From an uncultured Gammaproteobacteria bacterium (GTDB lineage Bacteria > Pseudomonadota > Gammaproteobacteria > UBA9214), in contig CAJQPV010000099.1 of NCBI GenBank assembly GCA_905480305.1, positions 1-9,191 on the forward strand: a stretch of DNA of 9,191 nt. Reading direction: 5' to 3'. The position numbers and the translations under genes are program-made. The notes under the pieces are model-generated. The model saw nothing but the letters and a program-made list of their open reading frames with translations. It did not search any database and had not been told where the DNA came from. Shown piece after piece: positions 1 to 4,455 of this stretch. How positions within the stretch are numbered: position 1 is the first letter of the stretch; each line of letters starts with the position of its first letter.

Positions 1-397
1 TCACCAGCATGCCGGTGATGGCACCGCCGCGGAAGGCAATCTGCAGGGCGGCATTGATGCCGTCATGGGCTGCCTCGGCAGTGCGCACATTTGAGCGCAC
101 CGAGATATGCATGCCGATGTAGCCAGTGAGCCCGGAAAAGACGGCGCCGACCGCAAAGCCCGCGGCGGTGATCCAGTCAATGAAGTAGCCAACCAGCAGG
201 AATAAAGCAACGCCGGCAATGCTGATGGTGGTGTACTGGCGGTTGAGATAGGCTTTGGCGCCTTCCTGAATAGCCGCCGCGATTTCCTGCATGCGTTCGT
301 TGCCGGTGGGTTTCGTCATGATCCATTTTGCGGACACGACGCCGTAGGCGAGGGCTACAAAGCCGCAGGCCAGGGCAAAGATAAGTTCAATAGGCAT
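1..397 (-). CDS. hppA: Ion-translocating membrane pyrophosphatase, N-terminal part (cut by window edge)
   Basis: This is the first 132 codons of a membrane-bound pyrophosphatase, which hydrolyses PPi in the cytoplasm and pumps H+ (or Na+) across the inner membrane. The translation opens with a hydrophobic helix (about residues 3-23). The family-typical segment [14 protein letters not shown] follows at residues 45-58, then further helices at about 59-75 and 77-95 and the conserved stretch [19 protein letters not shown] at 92-110. The start is supported by AAGGAG about 7 nt upstream. The gene runs off the left edge, so the catalytic loops and the residues that separate H+ from Na+ pumps and K+-dependent from K+-independent types are not visible. 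It lies 21 nt after the 65-residue gene and downstream of pfp on the same strand, so co-transcription is likely. Family assignment is confident; ion specificity is unknown. Confidence 0.93.
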   Translation of the reverse strand, partial: MPIELIFALACGFVALAYGVVSAKWIMTKPTGNERMQEIAAAIQEGAKAYLNRQYTTISIAGVALFLLVGYFIDWITAAGFAVGAVFSGLTGYIGMHISVRSNVRTAEAAHDGINAALQIAFRGGAITGMLV

Positions 398-418
398 TTA
401 TATTCTCCTTATTAACCA

Positions 419-616
419 CTAGGGTGTTTTAAAATCTGTGCCCGGTTTCAGGCCGAACAGGGTTTCCAGATCGAATTCTCGGATGAAGGCGTCCACGGCA
501 CCTTGACCGTGATCAAGTTTGACCTCGGCCAGGATCAATCGGGTGGCATTGCGGTTATAACCACCGCCCATATTTGCCTGCACAGCCAGTAATTCACGCG
601 CTTTTTCAAGAGTCAT
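419..616 (-). CDS. Small conserved-looking hypothetical protein (65 aa) between pfp and hppA
   Basis: This complete 65-residue soluble protein has no transmembrane segment or signal peptide. The N-terminal half looks helical (TLEKARELLAVQ), followed by a glycine/asparagine turn NMGGGYNRNATR at about residues 15-26. A second helix-like stretch with DHGQGAVDAFIREF comes next, and the tail is LFGLKPGTDF. I do not recognise a named domain and assign no function, although the sequence resembles small hypothetical proteins I associate with gammaproteobacterial genomes. A purine-rich AAAGGA lies about 10 nt before the ATG, at the base of a perfect stem-loop that could influence translation. The gene sits between pfp and hppA on the same strand, 21 nt before hppA, so a role in pyrophosphate metabolism or in HppA assembly or regulation is conceivable. 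That role is inference from position only. Confidence 0.75.
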   Translation of the reverse strand: MTLEKARELLAVQANMGGGYNRNATRLILAEVKLDHGQGAVDAFIREFDLETLFGLKPGTDFKTP

Positions 617-629
617 TTGTTGTTGATCC

Positions 630-652
630 TTTCTGTCTGATAAAGACAGAAA
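630..652 (-). promoter_or_regulatory. Stem-loop at the ribosome binding site of the 65-aa gene
   Basis: A perfect 9-bp inverted repeat (arms 630-638 and 644-652, sequence TTTCTGTCT/AGACAGAAA) with a 5-nt loop lies directly before the 65-residue gene. In the minus-strand transcript, the 3' arm ends in the AAA of the AAAGGA ribosome binding site at 627-632. The stem therefore partly covers the site and could tune translation initiation. There is no U-run after it, so it does not look like an intrinsic terminator. A regulatory role is inferred. Confidence 0.4.
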
Positions 653-657
653 TTATG

Positions 658-736
658 GCCACGGAATCCACGGAAGAACACGGAAAAATAAATGCCTTAT
701 AAAAATATTTCCGTGTTCTTCCGTGGATTCCGTGGC
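658..736. repeat. Perfect 29-bp inverted repeat built of CACGGAA units
   Basis: The arms at 658-686 and 708-736 are exact reverse complements over 29 bp, with a 21-nt AT-rich centre. Each arm contains three near-tandem CACGGAA heptamers (left arm at 660-666, 669-675 and 679-685, so spaced 9 and 10 bp). The element lies in the gap between pfp and the 65-residue gene and would form a very stable hairpin in the operon transcript. No U-tract follows on either strand, so it is not a classic intrinsic terminator. It resembles a dispersed intergenic palindrome of the REP or MITE kind, and similar CCGTGG/CACGGAA-rich palindromes are, from memory, scattered in other proteobacterial genomes. It may stabilise or process the pfp-hppA transcript. 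Confidence 0.85.
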
Positions 737-801
737 TAATGGGTTTCACTGACATAGCTCTTAAAGTAAGCGCCGCTTGAGTCTGACTACATTGATCAGG
801 C

Positions 802-2076
802 TTATTTAACCTTGAAATCCTTAAGTTTTTTAGCCACTGAGATATTCTTCAGCTGCACGTATTTCGGCAGGCCATCCTTGCCATAGGGCGGATAGTCTTC
901 GCCCTGCATCAATGGCGCGAGGTAATCGCGGCAGCTGTTGGTGATGCCAAAACCGTCTTTGGTGATGTAGCGCTTCGGCATCATTTTCTCGACGTTGGCC
1001 ACGCGTGACAGTTTCGCCTCGCCGATCTTCCAGCGATACGGTTTGTTGGAGGTGCGAACAACCGTTGGCATGACAGAGTTTTTACCGGCCACTGCCATTT
1101 CCACTGCCGCCTTGCCCATGGCATAGGCCTGGTCAACATCGGACCTGGACGCAATGTGGCGAGCAGCGCGCTGCAGGTAGTCGGCAACCGCCCAGTGGTA
1201 TTTGTAGCCGAGCTTCTCACGCACCATGTTGGCAATCACCGGGGCGACGCCACCGAGCTGGGCATGGCCAAAAGCATCTTTCAGGCCCTGGTCGGCGAGG
1301 AATTTGCCCTTGCTGTCGGCAACACCCTCGGAAACCACGATAGAGCAGTAACCGTACTGCTTCACCTTGGCCTTCACCTCGCGCAGGAATTTTGCCTGGT
1401 TAAAGGGCACTTCCGGGAACAGGATGATGATTGGCAGGTCACAGTCTTCCGACGCAGCCATGCCGCCAGCAGCTGCAATCCAGCCGGCGTGGCGACCCAT
1501 GACTTCCAGTACGAATACCTTGGTGGAGGTGGCGCACATGGAGGCAACATCAAAGCTGGCTTCACGGGTAGAGACGGCAATGTACTTTGCTACCGAGCCA
1601 AAACCCGGGCAGTTGTCAGTGACCGGCAGGTCGTTGTCCACGGTCTTGGGCACATGAATGGCCTGGATCGGGTAGCCGGTGGCCTTGGACAGCTGTGAGA
1701 CCTTCAGGCAGGTGTCGGCGGAGTCGCCACCGCCGTTGTAAAAGAAGTAACCGATGTTGTGTGCGGCGAAGACCTCGATCAGGCGGTCGTATTCACGCTT
1801 GTTCGCTTCCAGGCTTTTCATCTTGTAGCGACAGGATCCGAAAGCACCGGATGGTGTGTGGCGCAATGCAGCGATGGCGCGAGCGCCTTCCTTGCTGGTA
1901 TCGATCAGGTCTTCGGTGAGTGCACCGATAATGCCGTTACGCCCGGCATATACCTTGCCGATCTTGTCTTTGTGCTGACGCGCTGTTTGGATCACGCCAC
2001 AGGCGGATGCATTAATGACTGCCGTAACACCGCCGGACTGTGCATAAAATGCATTCTTTTTTCCTGCTTTTACCAT
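802..2076 (-). CDS. pfp: Pyrophosphate-dependent 6-phosphofructokinase
   Basis: This enzyme reversibly converts fructose 6-phosphate plus PPi into fructose 1,6-bisphosphate plus phosphate, in the cytoplasm, in glycolysis or gluconeogenesis. The 424-residue protein shows the phosphofructokinase fold signatures: GGVTAVIN at residues 15-22, NGGGDS at 114-119, the catalytic PKTVDND at 143-149 and the sugar-phosphate motif MGRHAG at 193-198. Two features mark PPi rather than ATP use: Asp118, where ATP enzymes have the Gly of GGDGS, and Lys144, where ATP enzymes have Gly (PGTIDND). The residue before Asp118 is Gly instead of the common Asp, Glu or Asn. The start is supported by AAGGAGAG about 7 nt upstream. 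It follows the 114-residue gene by 48 nt and lies upstream of hppA on the same strand, an arrangement like that in Methylococcus, where both genes handle PPi. No frame damage is seen. Confidence 0.95.
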   Translation of the reverse strand: MVKAGKKNAFYAQSGGVTAVINASACGVIQTARQHKDKIGKVYAGRNGIIGALTEDLIDTSKEGARAIAALRHTPSGAFGSCRYKMKSLEANKREYDRLIEVFAAHNIGYFFYNGGGDSADTCLKVSQLSKATGYPIQAIHVPKTVDNDLPVTDNCPGFGSVAKYIAVSTREASFDVASMCATSTKVFVLEVMGRHAGWIAAAGGMAASEDCDLPIIILFPEVPFNQAKFLREVKAKVKQYGYCSIVVSEGVADSKGKFLADQGLKDAFGHAQLGGVAPVIANMVREKLGYKYHWAVADYLQRAARHIASRSDVDQAYAMGKAAVEMAVAGKNSVMPTVVRTSNKPYRWKIGEAKLSRVANVEKMMPKRYITKDGFGITNSCRDYLAPLMQGEDYPPYGKDGLPKYVQLKNISVAKKLKDFKVK

Positions 2077-2124
2077 TGCTTGCTCTCCTTCGAGGTTGTT
2101 GCTGTTGGATAAATTTCAGTTGAT

Positions 2125-2469
2125 TTATGCGTTCTCGTTTTCAGGGGCCACGAAATCCGCCTGTACCTGCAGTAACGTCACAATGCACTCTGACAGGTCG
2201 TCGTATTCTTCAACGCCGGTACCATACATCTTGTGTACGCGGTAATAGAACTGGCAGCGGTAGTTCGAGTCACCGGTCTTGCAAATAATGAAATGGCAGC
2301 CCTCGTGTTCCCAGTAGGCCGCCGGGCAGGGAGTTAGCTCGGTGGCGTAGGCGTTCAGGCGCAGCTCGGTGTCGGCCAGCATCGGTTCGGTGGCTTTGCC
2401 ATAACGCTCTTCGAGTGTGGTCTTGATAATCCACAGCTCGCTCTCGGTGAAATCTTCGATAGTACTCAT
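2125..2469 (-). CDS. Hypothetical acidic cysteine-containing protein (114 aa) upstream of pfp
   Basis: This is a complete 114-residue soluble protein whose family I do not recognise. The first 25 residues look helical (TESELWIIKTTLEERYGK) and are followed by an acidic helix around 30-44. The middle is aromatic and cysteine-rich: PCPAAYWEHEGCHFIICKTG at about 47-66, then YRCQFYYRVHKMYG at 70-83, a pattern suggesting beta strands. A C-terminal helix-like segment (DDLSECIVTLLQVQADF) follows. Five cysteines (48, 58, 63, 72, 95) are present, without a clear CxxC zinc motif. It is the first gene of the probable minus-strand operon, 48 nt before pfp, and diverges from adk. A -10/-35 pair lies upstream. 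The reading frame has no competitor of similar length and fits the neighbours' arrangement. No function is assigned; a link to PPi-driven glycolysis is inferred from position only. Confidence 0.75.
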   Translation of the reverse strand: MSTIEDFTESELWIIKTTLEERYGKATEPMLADTELRLNAYATELTPCPAAYWEHEGCHFIICKTGDSNYRCQFYYRVHKMYGTGVEEYDDLSECIVTLLQVQADFVAPENENA

Positions 2470-2523
2470 TAGAATGTATGCCGGGTTGCCAGTTAGACCG
2501 GGGTATACTCCCGGGGGCGCCAG

Positions 2524-2552
2524 ATTCTAGCTCAAAACCTGATTTATTTCAT
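2524..2552 (-). promoter_or_regulatory. Putative sigma-70 promoter for the pfp-hppA operon
   Basis: On the minus strand, ATGAAA (2547-2552, 4 of 6 to TTGACA) and TAGAAT (2524-2529, 5 of 6 to TATAAT) are separated by 17 nt. They sit 55-83 nt before the start of the 114-residue gene. Spacing and orientation are right for driving the minus-strand operon. This is consensus matching only. Confidence 0.4.
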
Positions 2553-2560
2553 GAACTTCG

Positions 2561-2590
2561 TTGACTTATGCTACTGGCAGAGGGTAGCTT
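2561..2590 (+). promoter_or_regulatory. Possible sigma-70 promoter for adk
   Basis: TTGACT (2561-2566, 5 of 6 to consensus) and TAGCTT (2585-2590, 3 of 6) are separated by 18 nt, ahead of the upstream ORF and adk. The -10 is weak. It lies just beyond the -35 of the divergent minus-strand promoter, so the two would sit back to back within about 70 bp and could be co-regulated. Confidence 0.3.
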
Positions 2591-2625
2591 AAACGCTATC
2601 GCGTGCATCGGCCACGTAAAAAACC

Positions 2626-2700
2626 ATGTCTGCATTGAAAAAACCTTCCGTGGTTCAGGAGGTTGACGAAATTAACACACTAAAGGAAGCTACACCATAA
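2626..2700 (+). CDS. Short upstream ORF (24 aa) overlapping the adk start
   Basis: An ATG-initiated ORF of 24 codons begins MSALKKPSVVQEVDE and ends ...LKEATP. Its TAA stop at 2698-2700 shares one base with the adk ATG (TAATG), a geometry typical of translational coupling or re-initiation. Its own start has only an A-rich stretch upstream and no clear Shine-Dalgarno sequence, while AAGGAA for adk lies inside its last codons at 2683-2688, 11 nt before the adk ATG. I do not recognise the peptide. It may be a real leader peptide controlling adk translation, or a chance ORF; the overlap favours the first only mildly. Confidence 0.35.
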   Translation: MSALKKPSVVQEVDEINTLKEATP

Positions 2701-3851
2701 TGAGAATTGTATTGCTGGGAGCCCCCGGTTCAGGCAAGGGTACCCAGGCGAAATTGCTGGTCGAGAAATACAAGTTGCCGCAAATCTCGACGGGTGACAT
2801 GTTGCGTGAAGCTGTGGCCGAGGCGACCCTGCTGGGGCGGCAGGCGAAGGTTTCCATGGACGCCGGGCAGTTGGTCAGCGACGAGATTGTGCTGGCGATT
2901 ATTCAGGAGCGTGTAACCCGCCCGGATGCCCGTAAAGGATTTATTTTAGACGGTTTTCCAAGAAATCTGCAGCAGGCAGAGGCACTTGACCAGTTGTTGA
3001 CCAGCCTCGGGAGACCGCTGAACCTGTCGTTGCTGGTAGCCGTGGATGTGGATGCCCTGATTCAGCGTTTGGTGGGGCGTCGTACCTGCCTGTCCTGCGG
3101 ACAGATGTACAACATTTATTATGCGCCACCGCATATCGAGGGGCGTTGTGACGAGTGTGGCGGTCGTTTGCGACACCGCGCTGATGACAACGAGGAAACC
3201 ATCGGTAACCGCTTGCGGGTTTTTGAAACGCACACCCTGCCGGTTGTCGAGTATTACAAGGAGCAGGGTACCTTGCGTACTATCCAGGGTGTTGGCGAAA
3301 TTTCCGACATCTTCAAGGCGGTCACCAAGGTTGTGGAAGATGTGAAGTCCAACCTGAAAAACGAAACCCGTACCGATGCTATTCGCGCGGCCTTTGCCAA
3401 GCACCGCGCCAGCAAGGCCGAGAAGGCAGCCGCCGACAAAAAATCGACCAGGAAGGCGACCAGCAAAAAAGCTGCCAGCAAGACGGGGAAGAAAACCGCC
3501 GCCAAAAAGACAGGGAAGAAAACCGTCGCCAAAAAGACAGTCAAGAAAAAAGTGGTTGCCAAAAAGAAGGCGGCCGTGAAAAAGACAGTTAGAAAGAAAG
3601 TGGTGACGAAGAAAAAGGTGACGGCGAAGAAAAAAGTGGCTGCCAAAAAGAAGCTAGCCACGAAAAAAACAGTCAGGAAGAAGGTGGCAGCGAAGAAAAA
3701 ACCAGCTGCCAAAAAGAAAGTAGCTACGAAAAAGACAGTAGCCACGAAAAAGACAGTCAGGAAGAAGCTGGCAGCGAAGAAAAAGCCAGCTGCCAAAAAG
3801 AAAGTCACTGCGAAAAAGACTGCCAGCAAGACGACACGCAAGAAGCGCTGA
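2700..3851 (+). CDS. adk: Adenylate kinase with a long lysine-rich, histone H1-like C-terminal tail
   Basis: Adenylate kinase interconverts ATP + AMP and 2 ADP in the cytoplasm. The core (about residues 1-217) is complete. It has the P-loop GAPGSGKGT at 7-15, the AMP-site TGDMLR at 31-36, FILDGFPRN at 81-89, and a LID with CLSC at 130-133 and CDEC at 150-153, which should bind zinc as in many Gram-positive enzymes. RHRADDNEETIGNRL follows at 158-172. The usual family length is about 214-220 residues; this protein has 383. From about residue 234 it continues with repeats of KKTVRKKV, AAKKKPAAKKK and TGKKTVAKK. Residues 241-383 hold about 61 lysines, six arginines and only two acidic residues. 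Such Lys/Ala/Thr-rich tails are known from histone H1, AlgP-like and HctB-like DNA-binding proteins. The tail is in frame with no intervening stop. It probably binds nucleic acid or another polyanion, which is inference. AAGGAA lies 11 nt before the ATG. Confidence 0.95.
   Translation: MRIVLLGAPGSGKGTQAKLLVEKYKLPQISTGDMLREAVAEATLLGRQAKVSMDAGQLVSDEIVLAIIQERVTRPDARKGFILDGFPRNLQQAEALDQLLTSLGRPLNLSLLVAVDVDALIQRLVGRRTCLSCGQMYNIYYAPPHIEGRCDECGGRLRHRADDNEETIGNRLRVFETHTLPVVEYYKEQGTLRTIQGVGEISDIFKAVTKVVEDVKSNLKNETRTDAIRAAFAKHRASKAEKAAADKKSTRKATSKKAASKTGKKTAAKKTGKKTVAKKTVKKKVVAKKKAAVKKTVRKKVVTKKKVTAKKKVAAKKKLATKKTVRKKVAAKKKPAAKKKVATKKTVATKKTVRKKLAAKKKPAAKKKVTAKKTASKTTRKKR
3483..3536 (+). repeat. 27-nt tandem duplication in the adk tail
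   Basis: Two adjacent 27-nt units (3483-3509 and 3510-3536) encode TGKKTAAKK and TGKKTVAKK (residues 262-279). They differ at only a few bases, so the units are related by recent duplication and not just by shared amino-acid composition. Confidence 0.8.
3660..3827 (+). repeat. 84-nt tandem duplication in the adk tail
   Basis: Two adjacent 84-nt units (3660-3743 and 3744-3827) encode 28-residue blocks at residues 321-348 and 349-376, each starting TKKTVRKK and containing AAKKKPAAKKKV. The DNA is nearly identical through the first two thirds of each unit, indicating growth of the tail by tandem duplication. Tail length may vary between strains. Confidence 0.8.
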
Positions 3852-3936
3852 TCGAGGGCTGCCGGCCTGTTTTTATTTATGCCTTGAACTGCCGCCAGTG
3901 CAGCTTTTAGCAACCTCACAGTTTGCATGATTTACG

Positions 3937-4455
3937 ATGCTGCAACTCATTAGAGCCTGGTTTGATATTTGCCTGTTCCGCAAGGGACCTCAGGACCTGC
4001 CGGTTTCCGGGTTTCTGTCCGGGCTGTCTCTGGCCTGTTATGTACTGGTTTCATTCCTGGTAGCGTCTTCATCCTCCGGTATCGTTGCCGGCGTGCAACT
4101 GGCGGCTCTGGATGTGGTGATGCTGATCGTATTTGTGTCAGTACTTTTGTATTTGCAAACCAAAACCGAGCGTCTGGGCCAGACTCTGTCGGCAATGGCA
4201 GGTAGTGGCAGCCTGATGGGTTTGTTTGCTGTGCCGCTGGTGCTGCTGGTCGATCCTGGCTTGCCGGCTGATCGGTTGTCGCCGTTGCTGATCGGTAGCT
4301 GGCTGTCATTGCTGGTCTGGAATATATTTGTCATGGCCCATATCATGCGCCATGCCCTGTCGACTTCATTTGCTGTTGGACTGGGTGCTGCCGTGTTGTA
4401 CGCACTGGTGAGCATGCAAATCGTCGCAACGCTTTTTCCACAACAGGTTGTCTGA
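3937..4455 (+). CDS. Small multi-spanning inner-membrane protein of unknown function (172 aa)
   Basis: A short N-terminal segment (MLQLIRAWFDICLFRKGPQDLP) is followed by about five hydrophobic helices, near residues 24-45, 50-73, 88-106, 114-136 and 142-166. Short polar links include QTKTERLGQ (about 74-82) and DPGLPADRLSP (106-116). The protein is therefore an integral inner-membrane protein. No catalytic motif is seen and I do not recognise a named family. The ATG at 3937 is the first in-frame start after a stop at 3928-3930, and it lacks a good Shine-Dalgarno sequence. The stop codon directly abuts the mpl ATG, so the two genes are probably co-translated. A tie to cell-wall recycling is suggested by this coupling only. 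Confidence 0.8.
   Translation: MLQLIRAWFDICLFRKGPQDLPVSGFLSGLSLACYVLVSFLVASSSSGIVAGVQLAALDVVMLIVFVSVLLYLQTKTERLGQTLSAMAGSGSLMGLFAVPLVLLVDPGLPADRLSPLLIGSWLSLLVWNIFVMAHIMRHALSTSFAVGLGAAVLYALVSMQIVATLFPQQVV

Noticed and set aside
696..724. TATAAG in the loop of the 29-bp palindrome as a -10 box for a promoter of the 65-aa gene and hppA
   Set aside because: The matching -35 position reads ACGGAA, with only two of six consensus bases, so an internal promoter is not supported.
768..778. Short palindrome AAGCGCCGCTT after the pfp stop as a terminator
   Set aside because: At most a 4-bp stem with a 3-nt loop and no following U-tract on the minus-strand transcript.
1156..1698. A 180-codon plus-strand ORF inside pfp
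   Set aside because: It is opposite a complete, motif-rich pfp frame and has no recognisable domain; a shadow of GC-rich coding sequence.
2551..2592. A 13-codon ORF starting ATGAACTTCG upstream of adk
   Set aside because: It has no ribosome binding site, no coupling geometry and overlaps the candidate adk promoter; most likely chance.
3854..3880. Possible intrinsic terminator after adk (GGC/GCC stem before GTTTTTATTT)
   Set aside because: The stem is only three GC pairs plus a wobble. The T-run is suggestive, but the hairpin is too weak to call.
3254..3928. A 224-codon minus-strand ORF rich in Phe, Leu, Ala and Val that looks like a membrane protein
   Set aside because: It is the antisense of the lysine-rich adk tail: AAA/AAG codons read backwards give Phe and Leu. 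The adk frame is continuous with an unmistakable kinase core.
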